This document shows, piece after piece, positions 48,478-57,346 of a DNA stretch of 64,000 nt. Positions within the stretch are counted from its first letter, which is position 1; each line of letters starts with the position of its first letter. The notes below the pieces were generated by a model. It saw nothing but the letters and a program-made list of their open reading frames with translations, did not search any database and was not told the DNA's origin. Both the position numbers and the translations under genes were made by a program. Source of the stretch: an uncultured Cryomorphaceae bacterium. Lineage in GTDB: Bacteria > Bacteroidota > Bacteroidia > Flavobacteriales > Schleiferiaceae. The stretch covers positions 20,841 through 84,840 of the forward strand of contig CAJVWI010000009.1 in assembly GCA_913009655.1 (NCBI GenBank), in the 5' to 3' direction.

Positions 48478-50667
48478 ATGGCACAACATCGTTTTCAATC
48501 TTTGACAGAAGCTACAAGTCACAAACCAGTAAATTTTTTAAATCCATTCCAAAAAGCATCAGACTATTATGGTTCTCATGTTTTTAATAAAAAAGCGATG
48601 GGAGAATATATGTCAAAAGAGGCATTTAATTCTGTTGCTAGCGCAATTGAGAAGGGTGAAAAAATCGGTCTTGCAGTTGCGGATCAGGTGGCAACTGCTA
48701 TGAAGGTATGGTCTATTTCCATGGGTGCTACTCATTATACCCATTGGTTTCAGCCCTTAACGGGCTCTACTGCCGAAAAACATGATGGCTTTTTTGAGCC
48801 CACGTCAGATGGCTTTGCCATTGAGAAATTCAATGGTGAAATGTTAGTTCAGGCAGAGCCTGATGCCTCTTCATTTCCTAATGGTGGTATTCGAAATACT
48901 TTTGAGGCTCGCGGCTACACTGCCTGGGACCCAACATCTCCGGCATTTGTTTTTGGGAGTACCCTTTGTATTCCAACAATTTTTGTGGCTTATACTGGTG
49001 AGGCATTAGATAATAAAGTCCCGTTGTTAAGGGCTCTTCAAACTATGGATCGCGCTGCAACTGATGTTGCACAATATTTCGATAAAAACATTATCAAGGT
49101 TAATGCGACACTCGGTTGGGAACAAGAATATTTTTTAGTTGATGAGTCACTTTTTATGAGTCGTCCTGATTTGGTCATGACGGGAAGAACTTTAATAGGT
49201 CACTCTCCAGCAAAAGGCCAGCAATTAGATGATCACTATTTTGGTAGTATTCCTGAAAGAGTTTTGAGTTACATGCGTGAGGTGGAATTTGAATGCCATA
49301 GAATGGGTATACCTGTCAAAACAAGACATAATGAAGTCGCTCCAGGTCAATTTGAATTCGCCCCAGTTTTTGAAGAAGCGAATATAGCGGTTGATCACAA
49401 CTCATTATTTATGGATATTTTGGAAAAGGTTGCTCGTCGACATTTATTTAGAGTCCTATTACATGAAAAGCCCTTCTCTTCCATAAATGGTTCCGGCAAA
49501 CACAACAACTGGTCTTTAAGTACTAATACTGGTGTTAATTTGTTATCACCAGGAAAAACTCCAAAACGAAATTTATTATTTCTAACATTTTTTATTAACG
49601 TAATAAAAGCTGTCAACAATCAAGCAGATCTTATCCGAGCTGCTATAGCCTCAGCCAGTAATGATCATCGATTGGGGGCAAATGAGGCCCCTCCCGCGAT
49701 AATATCAGTATTTATAGGTTCACAACTTTCAGAGGTTCTGGACGAGCTTGAAAAGTTAGAGAATGGCAAACTCTCGCCGGAGAAAAAAACTGATCTTAAA
49801 TTGAATGTCGTCGGTAAAATACCTGAAATATTATTAGATAATACAGATAGAAATAGAACTTCTCCATTTGCATTTACTGGCAATAAGTTTGAATTAAGGG
49901 CTGTTGGTTCAACTGCAAACTGTGCGGTTCCCATGACAATTCTGAATATGATTGTAGCGGATCAATTAGTTGAATTTAAACAAGAAGTTGATGGTCTAAT
50001 TGCAGCAGGATTAAAAAAGGAAGATGCTATTTTTAATATTCTTCGCGAGTACATTAAATCTTCAAAAGATATTAGATTCGAGGGCGATGGATATTCAAAA
50101 GAATGGGAGGAAATAGCTGCAGAGAGGGGGCTTAAAAACACTCCAGATGCTCCACGTGCATTGGATTTTTATCTAACAAAGAGTTCTTTAGATCTATTTG
50201 AAAAAACCGGGGTTTTAAGCAAAGTAGAAGTCGAGGCACGTTATGATATCTTGCAGGAAGAGTACTTTAAAAGTATTCAAATAGAGTCCAGAACTCTTGG
50301 AGATCTTGTAAAAAATCACATCGTACCTACTGCAATTAGATATCAATCTATTTTAAGTGAAAATGTGAATCGCTTGAAAAAAGTCCTCGATGAGGATGTC
50401 TATGCAAGAGTTTCTAAAGAACAGATAGACATGATTGTCGAAATATCAGAGAGAGTTAGTTCAGCCCTGAAAGGGGTTTCAGAAATGACTGAAGCAAGAA
50501 AAATCGCCAATAAGATAGAGTCCATTCGAGACAAATCTCTTGCATATTGCGACACCGTAAAGCCCTTTTTTGAGGAAATAAGATATTCTGTGGATAAGCT
50601 AGAATTAATGGTAGATAATGAGATGTGGCCTCTACCTAAATATCGTGAGATGCTCTATGTGAGATGA
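48478..50667 (+). CDS. glnA: Glutamine synthetase type III
   Basis: Makes glutamine from glutamate, ammonia and ATP. The 729-residue length and the motif order of type III (GlnN) identify it: FNSVASAIEKGEKIG, TAEKHDGFFEP, GWEQEYFLVDESLF, VKTRHNEVAPGQFEFAP, INGSGKHNNWSLSTNTG and NRTSPFAFTGNKFELRAVGS. Type III forms a double hexamer and is common in Bacteroidota. A long helical C-terminal region (from about residue 600) carries many charged residues. It has its own promoter with a short 13-base leader gap. Confidence 0.97.
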   Translation: MAQHRFQSLTEATSHKPVNFLNPFQKASDYYGSHVFNKKAMGEYMSKEAFNSVASAIEKGEKIGLAVADQVATAMKVWSISMGATHYTHWFQPLTGSTAEKHDGFFEPTSDGFAIEKFNGEMLVQAEPDASSFPNGGIRNTFEARGYTAWDPTSPAFVFGSTLCIPTIFVAYTGEALDNKVPLLRALQTMDRAATDVAQYFDKNIIKVNATLGWEQEYFLVDESLFMSRPDLVMTGRTLIGHSPAKGQQLDDHYFGSIPERVLSYMREVEFECHRMGIPVKTRHNEVAPGQFEFAPVFEEANIAVDHNSLFMDILEKVARRHLFRVLLHEKPFSSINGSGKHNNWSLSTNTGVNLLSPGKTPKRNLLFLTFFINVIKAVNNQADLIRAAIASASNDHRLGANEAPPAIISVFIGSQLSEVLDELEKLENGKLSPEKKTDLKLNVVGKIPEILLDNTDRNRTSPFAFTGNKFELRAVGSTANCAVPMTILNMIVADQLVEFKQEVDGLIAAGLKKEDAIFNILREYIKSSKDIRFEGDGYSKEWEEIAAERGLKNTPDAPRALDFYLTKSSLDLFEKTGVLSKVEVEARYDILQEEYFKSIQIESRTLGDLVKNHIVPTAIRYQSILSENVNRLKKVLDEDVYARVSKEQIDMIVEISERVSSALKGVSEMTEARKIANKIESIRDKSLAYCDTVKPFFEEIRYSVDKLELMVDNEMWPLPKYREMLYVR

Positions 50668-50771
50668 AAAATGGAAGGGTCAAATAGATGACCGTTATTT
50701 AATAGATGGTCAGTTACTTTATTTTTGGCTACTTTTAGGAAAAATTAAATATTCATACTGTTTCCGGATCC

Positions 50772-53321
50772 ATGAAGAAGGTCATTTCGCGTATTATTTT
50801 GTCTTTTGTTTTTTGCATGCTTTTGGGTGGACAAATTGCCGCTCAGCAGGCTGCTATGATTGCTATTCCTGATGTTAAAGAGAAAAAAGAGGTTGTGAAA
50901 CGCCCAAGGTCTGTTAAACATGCAGATGATTTTTATCTAGCGAAAGAATATTCAGAAGCTATAGAGCATTTTAAGAAGGCTTATTCGAAGGTTAAGACTC
51001 GCGAAGAGAAAGCGGAAATTGCACATCGTTTGGCTGAGTGTTATAAGTTCACTTTTAATTATCGATCAGCTGAGGCTCAATACAAGAGGTCGATAAAATT
51101 GAAGCAGGTAATAGTCGATAATTATCTAGGTGTTGCGGAAATGCTGAAATATCAAGGAGAGTATGAAGAGGCTTTAGTGGCTTACAATGATTTACTGAAA
51201 GTTTTCCCTAACGACTCACGAGGCCAAATTGGCATTGAATCGTGCAAAGATGCAGTCGCTTGGCAAAAAGCTAAGACTCGTTACCAAGTTGGAAACCTAA
51301 CTTCATTAAATTCTCGGTCAAATGATTTTGGTGTAGCATTTAGCGGACGTCCAAATACATTTGAGGAGATACTATTTACTTCAATGCGAGAAGGTGGTAT
51401 AGGTCGTAAAGATGATGGTTGGACGGGTCAAAAGTTTTCAGATATTTACATTACAGCGAGATTGAATTCCGATGGTTCGTCTCGAGCTAAAAGAGGGCGA
51501 GGAAGGGCAGCAAAATCAAATTCTGCATCAGCTCGCCTCCAGAAATTCAATAGTCCACAACTTTTACCTGAAGTAATTAATACTGAAGACCATGAAGGTT
51601 CTCCAGTTTTTGATTCCCGTCGTAGAACTATGTATTTCACACGTTGTTTGGAAGTTAAAAGGCAGCAATTAGGATGTTCAATATTTACTACCAGAAAGGC
51701 AGGATTGTCATGGCAAGAGCCTCAGGCTGTTGTAGTTACATCTGATTCATCCAAGAGTGTGGGGCATCCATCTCTATCAAAAGATGATAAAATTTTATTT
51801 TTTGCAGGTGACTTAAAAGGAAGTACCAAAGAAAGTAAAGATTTATGGCTTGTTCGTGTTGATAAAAAAAAGCGGGGATGGGGTGAGCCAATCAATTTAG
51901 GGCCTTTGGTTAACACTCCCGGTGATGAACTTTTCCCTTTCGTTCATGATGATGGTTATTTATACTTCGCATCTAACGGTCTTCCAGGAATGGGAGGGTT
52001 TGATCTTTATCGCGTTAAGCTTGGTGAAGATGGAATACCTGTGGGAATTCCTGAAAATTTGAAGGCTCCAATTAATAGTGCTGCTGATGATTTTAATATT
52101 GTGTTGCGCCCAGGTGGTTTGCAAGATGGTTATTTTGTCTCTAATCGTTCTGGTGGAGTTGGTGGCGACGATATTTGGACTTTATATGAGGTGCCTCTAA
52201 AATATCGTATTGCTGGAAAATTAGCCAGTAGTAAAGACAATGTTCCAATTGGTGGTGCTTCTGTTAAAGTCTCAGGAAATGATGGATTCTCGAAAGTCAT
52301 AAAAACACTAAAAGATGGCTCATTTTTTGTCGAATCAGAAGATTTAAATCGGGATGTGCAATATTCTTTTTCTTTTGAGAAAAAGAAATTCTTATTCAAC
52401 ACGGCGGGGGTAAATACCTCTAATTTAAAATTTGAAGATTTTGATTTTATTGAGGCTGATAACGTTTACATGCATACATCAGAAGTTAATGGAAAAATGG
52501 ACCCAATTGAAATCCCTATTGTTCTTCCTGATGTTTATTTCGCTCTTGCGAAATGGGATTTGAATCAAAGTGCTACAAATGCATTAGATACTGTTTTTAA
52601 AACCTTAGAAAGAAATCCTAATATTGTTATTGAGCTTCGTTCTCACACGGATTATCGTGACATTGATGAAAAGAATATTATTCTTTCCCAGCGTAGAGCT
52701 GATACATCGGTGAAATATTTAATTTCTCTGGGTGTCTTAACTGAACGTTTGGTTCCAGTTGGAATGGGTGAGTCAACTCCTTTTGAAATGTCCAAGTCAT
52801 ATAAAGGTCTCGGCTCAGATATTTTTCCAGTTGGTACGAGATTAACGGAGCAAAACATTAAAAAGATGTCTTCTTCTAAGCAAGAGATTGCTAACCAAAT
52901 CAATCGTCGTACCGATTTCCGTGTCATAAGAGATGACTACGTTCCGCCAGCAGATCCTAATGCATTGATAGATAAAGCCGGAGTTGAGTCAAAACAAGAG
53001 GAGGTGTCAATAGGTAAATTATATACGGTTGGGGAGAGGCCTTCATTCACAACTATCTGTCGTGCTAATGATATTACTTTGACGAATTTAAAAAGGCTGA
53101 ATGGAGGTCTAAGGGGTATTCGTCCTTTTTCTGGAATGATTTTAAAAGTTACCGTTAAAGGCGATTATAAAGAATTTGACGCGTCTCACAGACAAATTAA
53201 ATTAGGTGATTCTTTCAGGACTATTGCGAAAGAGTTGGGTATGAAGACTAAAGATTTAGAATCCTTGAATCCTGAATACGAAAAAGATCTACCAGCTGGA
53301 ACATATATCCGTATTCGATAG
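50772..53321 (+). CDS. PorE-like envelope protein: TPR, PD40 propeller, CRD, OmpA domain and C-terminal LysM-like repeats
   Basis: An 849-residue exported protein with a signal peptide (about residues 1-24). Then come, in order: TPR repeats (about 45-165, ADDFYLAKEYSEAIEHFKKA), a PD40-type beta-propeller (about 170-460, with SKDDKILFFAGD, PFVHDDGYLYFASNG), a carboxypeptidase-regulatory-like fold (about 475-560), an OmpA peptidoglycan-binding domain (about 585-725, VYFALAKWDLN, LRSHTDYRD, NQINRRTDFRV) and two LysM-like segments at the end (YTVGERPSFTTICRANDIT; IKLGDSFRTIAKELGMK). The first four domains match PorE, a periplasmic peptidoglycan-linked part of the type IX secretion machinery. The final LysM-like part is extra. 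The OmpA domain has an inserted loop (KSYKGLGSDIFPVGT). Confidence 0.82.
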   Translation: MKKVISRIILSFVFCMLLGGQIAAQQAAMIAIPDVKEKKEVVKRPRSVKHADDFYLAKEYSEAIEHFKKAYSKVKTREEKAEIAHRLAECYKFTFNYRSAEAQYKRSIKLKQVIVDNYLGVAEMLKYQGEYEEALVAYNDLLKVFPNDSRGQIGIESCKDAVAWQKAKTRYQVGNLTSLNSRSNDFGVAFSGRPNTFEEILFTSMREGGIGRKDDGWTGQKFSDIYITARLNSDGSSRAKRGRGRAAKSNSASARLQKFNSPQLLPEVINTEDHEGSPVFDSRRRTMYFTRCLEVKRQQLGCSIFTTRKAGLSWQEPQAVVVTSDSSKSVGHPSLSKDDKILFFAGDLKGSTKESKDLWLVRVDKKKRGWGEPINLGPLVNTPGDELFPFVHDDGYLYFASNGLPGMGGFDLYRVKLGEDGIPVGIPENLKAPINSAADDFNIVLRPGGLQDGYFVSNRSGGVGGDDIWTLYEVPLKYRIAGKLASSKDNVPIGGASVKVSGNDGFSKVIKTLKDGSFFVESEDLNRDVQYSFSFEKKKFLFNTAGVNTSNLKFEDFDFIEADNVYMHTSEVNGKMDPIEIPIVLPDVYFALAKWDLNQSATNALDTVFKTLERNPNIVIELRSHTDYRDIDEKNIILSQRRADTSVKYLISLGVLTERLVPVGMGESTPFEMSKSYKGLGSDIFPVGTRLTEQNIKKMSSSKQEIANQINRRTDFRVIRDDYVPPADPNALIDKAGVESKQEEVSIGKLYTVGERPSFTTICRANDITLTNLKRLNGGLRGIRPFSGMILKVTVKGDYKEFDASHRQIKLGDSFRTIAKELGMKTKDLESLNPEYEKDLPAGTYIRIR

Positions 53322-53331
53322 TTGCCTTCAT

Positions 53332-53339
53332 TATCTTTG
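53332..53339 (+). promoter_or_regulatory. Bacteroidota -7 element for purM
   Basis: TATCTTTG ends four bases before the purM ATG at 53344; no -33 TTG is seen. A leaderless or nearly leaderless message is implied. Confidence 0.45.
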
Positions 53340-53343
53340 CTGA

Positions 53344-54522
53344 ATGGAGCAAAATGATCGTTATGCTAGTAGGGGAGTTTCATCTGGTAAAGAAGATGTC
53401 CATAAGGCGATAGAAAAATTGGAAAAGGGATTATTTCCTAAAGCTTTTTGCAAGATTGTTCCAGATTATTTAACTGGGTCCCCGGACCATTGTATTGTTA
53501 TGCATGCCGACGGCGCCGGCACTAAATCTTCTCTGGCCTACATGTACTGGAGAGAAACAGGGGATTTATCAGTTTGGAAAGGTATTGCTCAAGATGCTGT
53601 AATAATGAATGTTGATGATTTATTGTGTGTCGGAGCAACAGGATCAATTTTATTATCTAGCACCATAGGAAGAAATAAAAATTTAATACCAGGAGATGTT
53701 ATTTCGGAAATTATTCATGGAACTGAGTCTGTATTATCTGATTTACGGTATAATGGTTTAGATATTAAATCAACAGGCGGGGAAACTGCAGATGTTGGTG
53801 ATTTGGTTCGAACTATTATTGTTGATTCAACGGTTGTGTCTAGAATGCGCAGAGATATGGTAATTGATAATTCTAATATAGCTCCTGGTCAAGTTATTGT
53901 TGGACTATCTTCATCTGGCCAATCTACTTATGAAAAAGAATTTAATGGTGGTATGGGCTCAAATGGATTGACTTCGGCCAGACATGATGTGTTTCATAAA
54001 CTACTATCCGATAAATATCCGGAAAGTTTCAATCCTGAAATAGATAATTCATTAGTGTATTCTGGATCAAAATCTTTAACGGATGAAGTTGACGGAGTGC
54101 CTTTAGATGCCGGTAAACTTGTATTGTCTCCTACCAGAACATATGCTCCAGTAATTGTAGAGATTTTGAGCCAAATGCGAAATGACATATTTGGCATGGT
54201 TCATTGTAGCGGGGGGGCTCAAACTAAAATACTGCATTTTTTATCTCATGGTAAAGTCGTTAAAGATGATTTATTTGACATTCCTGAACTTTTTAAATTA
54301 ATTCAGTCAGAATCAGGAACTCCTTGGAGGGAAATGTATAAGGTGTTTAATATGGGACATCGTTTGGAGATATACTTAGATCCCTCAGCCGCAGAAAAAG
54401 CTATTTCAATTTCAAAGAAGTTCAATATTGATGCAAAAATTATTGGGAGAGTCGAACATCAGGAAAAACCTGAGGTTCACTTAAAGGCTCCTGATGGATG
54501 GCATATATATGATATACAATGA
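53344..54522 (+). CDS. purM: Phosphoribosylformylglycinamidine cyclo-ligase (AIR synthase)
   Basis: PurM closes the imidazole ring of purines, making AIR from FGAM and ATP. The 392-residue protein has the PurM fold. It contains MHADGAGTKSSLAYMYW (ATP site), QDAVIMNVDDLLCVGA, STGGETADVGDLV, the GLSSSGQSTYEKEFNGGMGSN loop and, near the end, the VFNMGHRLEIYL motif. It is longer than E. coli PurM (345), with an insertion in the middle, a form usual in Bacteroidota. The stop overlaps the start of prfA by four bases (ATGA). Confidence 0.93.
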   Translation: MEQNDRYASRGVSSGKEDVHKAIEKLEKGLFPKAFCKIVPDYLTGSPDHCIVMHADGAGTKSSLAYMYWRETGDLSVWKGIAQDAVIMNVDDLLCVGATGSILLSSTIGRNKNLIPGDVISEIIHGTESVLSDLRYNGLDIKSTGGETADVGDLVRTIIVDSTVVSRMRRDMVIDNSNIAPGQVIVGLSSSGQSTYEKEFNGGMGSNGLTSARHDVFHKLLSDKYPESFNPEIDNSLVYSGSKSLTDEVDGVPLDAGKLVLSPTRTYAPVIVEILSQMRNDIFGMVHCSGGAQTKILHFLSHGKVVKDDLFDIPELFKLIQSESGTPWREMYKVFNMGHRLEIYLDPSAAEKAISISKKFNIDAKIIGRVEHQEKPEVHLKAPDGWHIYDIQ

Positions 54523-55598
54523 ACTTAACAGACAAATTGCAAGCAATATGGATTCGTCATCAAGAGGTTAATGATCTTTTGATGCAACCGGAATTATCGA
54601 ATGATCATGATCGTTTTGTTCGACTACATAGGGAGTTTAAAGAGTTAGATTTAGTTGTTGAGGCTAGAAATAAATATTTAGTTTTAACCGGTAGGAAGTC
54701 AGAGGCTAAAGAGATAATTTCAAAAGAAAAGGACCCTGAGATGAAGGAAATGGCATCTTCAGAACTCGAGGAAATTCAGCCTTTATTAGATGAATTAGAG
54801 GTTGAGATTCAACAGCTATTAATCCCAAAGGATCCTGAAGATTCAAAAGATGCTGTTTTAGAGGTTCGCGCTGGAACCGGAGGTGATGAAGCTGGACTAT
54901 TTGTAGGTGATTTGATTAGAATGTACTTAAGGTATATAGAAGATGAAGGATGGACCGCTGAATGGTTGTCGGCGACAGAAGGCTCTGCTGGTGGATATAA
55001 GGAAGCTAGCATTCAGGTAAGGGGTAAAGGTGTTTATGGGATTTTAAAATATGAGTCTGGTGTTCATCGCGTTCAGCGGGTTCCATCTACGGAATCTCAG
55101 GGGCGTGTGCATACTTCTGCAGCTACAGTTGCAGTGTTGCCTGAGGCTGACGAGCTCGAAGTTGAAATTAAGGATGTTGATATTAGAAAGGATACTTTTC
55201 GATCTAGTGGTGCTGGTGGACAACATGTCAATAAAACAGAATCTGGTGTTAGATTAACACATTTCCCTTCTGGAATAGTCGTAGAATGTCAAGATGGAAG
55301 GTCTCAGCACAAGAATTATGATCGCGCTCTTACAGTTCTTCGTGCTCGGATATGGGATAAAGCCAGAACAGAGAGAGATAATGAGGTTGCCGAAAAGAGA
55401 AAGACCATAGTCAGTACTGGCGATAGGTCTGCGAAAATAAGAACTTATAATTTCCCTCAAGGTAGACTGACAGATCACCGCATTGGGCTTAATCTATACA
55501 ACTTAACAGATGTCCTTAATGGTCAAATAAAAAAGATATTGAATGAATTAAGATTAGCGGAAAACGCTCAACGTATGAAAGAAGGAACTGGAGAATGA
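54519..55598 (+). CDS. prfA: Peptide chain release factor 1
   Basis: RF1 ends translation at UAA and UAG. The 359-residue protein has the catalytic GGQ at residues 233-235 (SGAGGQHVNKTESGV). The codon-recognition tripeptide is P189-S190-T191 (RVPSTESQGRVHTSA), at the place of the PxT motif of RF1, which separates it from RF2 (SPF). N-terminal helices 1-100 form the domain that reaches L11. It overlaps purM before it and pyrF after it by four bases each, so the three are one translational unit. Confidence 0.97.
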   Translation: MNLTDKLQAIWIRHQEVNDLLMQPELSNDHDRFVRLHREFKELDLVVEARNKYLVLTGRKSEAKEIISKEKDPEMKEMASSELEEIQPLLDELEVEIQQLLIPKDPEDSKDAVLEVRAGTGGDEAGLFVGDLIRMYLRYIEDEGWTAEWLSATEGSAGGYKEASIQVRGKGVYGILKYESGVHRVQRVPSTESQGRVHTSAATVAVLPEADELEVEIKDVDIRKDTFRSSGAGGQHVNKTESGVRLTHFPSGIVVECQDGRSQHKNYDRALTVLRARIWDKARTERDNEVAEKRKTIVSTGDRSAKIRTYNFPQGRLTDHRIGLNLYNLTDVLNGQIKKILNELRLAENAQRMKEGTGE

Positions 55599-56416
55599 CA
55601 AGACAAGAGTTAATAAAAAATATTGAATTTAAGAAGTCAGTTCTTTGTGTTGGCTTAGATCCTGACTTGAGTAAAATGCCAGAATCATTCAGTAGTGATT
55701 CAAAAGGAGTTGTAGAATTCTGTAAGGGAATTATAGACGCTACAGCTGAACATGCTGTTGCTTTCAAGCCGAATTTAGCATTTTTTGAATCTCTTGGGCA
55801 GCAAGGCTGGGAGGCTTTAGCTGAAGTCGCTGATTACTTGAAAAAATTCCCTAATCACTTTAGCATTGCAGATGCAAAGCGTGGGGATATTGGAAATACA
55901 TCCAAAATGTATGCTGAAGGAATCTTAAACAAAATGAGATTTGATTCCATAACGGTTGCCCCCTATATGGGAAAAGACAGCCTAGAACCATTTGCTATTC
56001 AAGGGAAATGGGCTATAGCACTAGGCTTGACTAGTAATTCAGGAGCACATGATTTTCAAATGAAAAGAATGCAAGATGATCGTTACTTGTATGAGCATGT
56101 GATGGATTCATATCGGGAATGGACATCTCCAGAGCAATGGATGATTGTCGTGGGAGCTACTCGATCAGAGAGTATGAAAAAAATAAGGGAGCAACTTCCA
56201 GATCATTTTTTTCTAGTTCCAGGACTCGGTCATCAAGGAGGCGATATTAAAAATGTATTAAAGTCTGGTTCTTTTCGTTCGGGACAAGGCGTTGGTGTTT
56301 TGATAAATGCGTCACGAAGTATATGCTATGCAGGCATCAATGAAAAATATGCTCAAGCTGCAAGTAAAGAGGCTCTGCGTTTGCATGAAGAAATAAAATA
56401 TTATTGGCCTAGATAA
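55595..56416 (+). CDS. pyrF: Orotidine-5'-phosphate decarboxylase (type 2)
   Basis: PyrF converts OMP to UMP. The 273-residue protein is of the longer type 2 subfamily: LCVGLDPDLSKMPESF, FKPNLAFFESLG, the catalytic SIADAKRGDIGNTSK with the Lys-Asp network, VAPYMGKDSLEPF, VGATRSESM and VPGLGHQGGD. It overlaps prfA by four bases, and the next gene begins at the base after its stop. This pyrimidine gene joins carB and pyrG elsewhere in the window. Confidence 0.95.
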   Translation: MTRQELIKNIEFKKSVLCVGLDPDLSKMPESFSSDSKGVVEFCKGIIDATAEHAVAFKPNLAFFESLGQQGWEALAEVADYLKKFPNHFSIADAKRGDIGNTSKMYAEGILNKMRFDSITVAPYMGKDSLEPFAIQGKWAIALGLTSNSGAHDFQMKRMQDDRYLYEHVMDSYREWTSPEQWMIVVGATRSESMKKIREQLPDHFFLVPGLGHQGGDIKNVLKSGSFRSGQGVGVLINASRSICYAGINEKYAQAASKEALRLHEEIKYYWPR

Positions 56417-57316
56417 ATGACAAATAAGGGTAAGACTAAAATATTAATAACTGGAGCCAATGGTTTGCTGGGTCAATCTATTATTAATGTTAATAATGAT
56501 CGATTTGATATTTGTTCAACTAGCAGGGGGGAGTCTATTTATGAATTAAATGGAATTCTATTTAAATCTATGGATATTTTAAATTCCGAGGACATAGACA
56601 TAATATTTTCTAATTTTGAACCTGATGTTATTATTCACGCAGCTGCAATGACCAATGTGGATTGGTGCGAAGCAAACCCGATTTATTGTAATAGAGTCAA
56701 TATAGATGGAACTCAAAATATCATTACTGCATGTGAAAAATATTCAGCCCATTTAATCTTCATTTCAACAGATTTTATTTTTGATGGAAAAATTGGGGGA
56801 TATTCTGAAACTGCTCAAGAGAATCCTTTAAGCGTTTATGGTAAATCTAAATCTGCTGCTGAAAAGTTAATACAAGCTTCAAATTGCAAATGGACTATAG
56901 CGCGGACATCACTAGTAATCGGTTATTTTCCTTATTTAATGAGTACTAATATTATTTTATGGGCCCGAAAAAAATTAGGAAAAGGAGATGAGATTAACGT
57001 TGTTGATGATCAAGTACGAACTCCTACGTGGTCCATGGATCTGGCTGAAGGGTGTTTGTTAATTGCGAAAAAAAAAGCTTTAGGTATTTATAATATATCA
57101 GGCTCAGAGAAATTTTCTATTATTGAATTGGTCCGTCAAGTAGCGATTCATGGCGGTTTCGATTTGTCATTGATCGATCGAGTAAATAGTGCAACACTTG
57201 GGCAGTTAGCAATGCGCCCTTTGATTTCAGACTTAGATATTTCTAAAGCAAAAAGAAATTTAGGCTTTAAACCTCATAGTTTTGAGGAGGTCTTAGATTC
57301 GATTCCCTATATTTGA
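56417..57316 (+). CDS. RfbD-like NAD(P)-dependent sugar nucleotide reductase
   Basis: A 299-residue extended short-chain dehydrogenase. The TGANGLLGQSI cofactor motif is at about residues 11-21, HAAAMTNVDWCEANP follows, and the catalytic SVYGKSKSAAEKL holds the Tyr and Lys. The pattern is that of the RfbD (dTDP-4-dehydrorhamnose reductase) family. No rfbA, rfbB or rfbC is next to it, so the natural substrate could be another nucleotide sugar, or the sugar pathway may be encoded elsewhere. It is translated from the base after the pyrF stop. Confidence 0.82.
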   Translation: MTNKGKTKILITGANGLLGQSIINVNNDRFDICSTSRGESIYELNGILFKSMDILNSEDIDIIFSNFEPDVIIHAAAMTNVDWCEANPIYCNRVNIDGTQNIITACEKYSAHLIFISTDFIFDGKIGGYSETAQENPLSVYGKSKSAAEKLIQASNCKWTIARTSLVIGYFPYLMSTNIILWARKKLGKGDEINVVDDQVRTPTWSMDLAEGCLLIAKKKALGIYNISGSEKFSIIELVRQVAIHGGFDLSLIDRVNSATLGQLAMRPLISDLDISKAKRNLGFKPHSFEEVLDSIPYI

Positions 57317-57346
57317 ATACTAACCTCTAATAAAGAAATAGAACAC

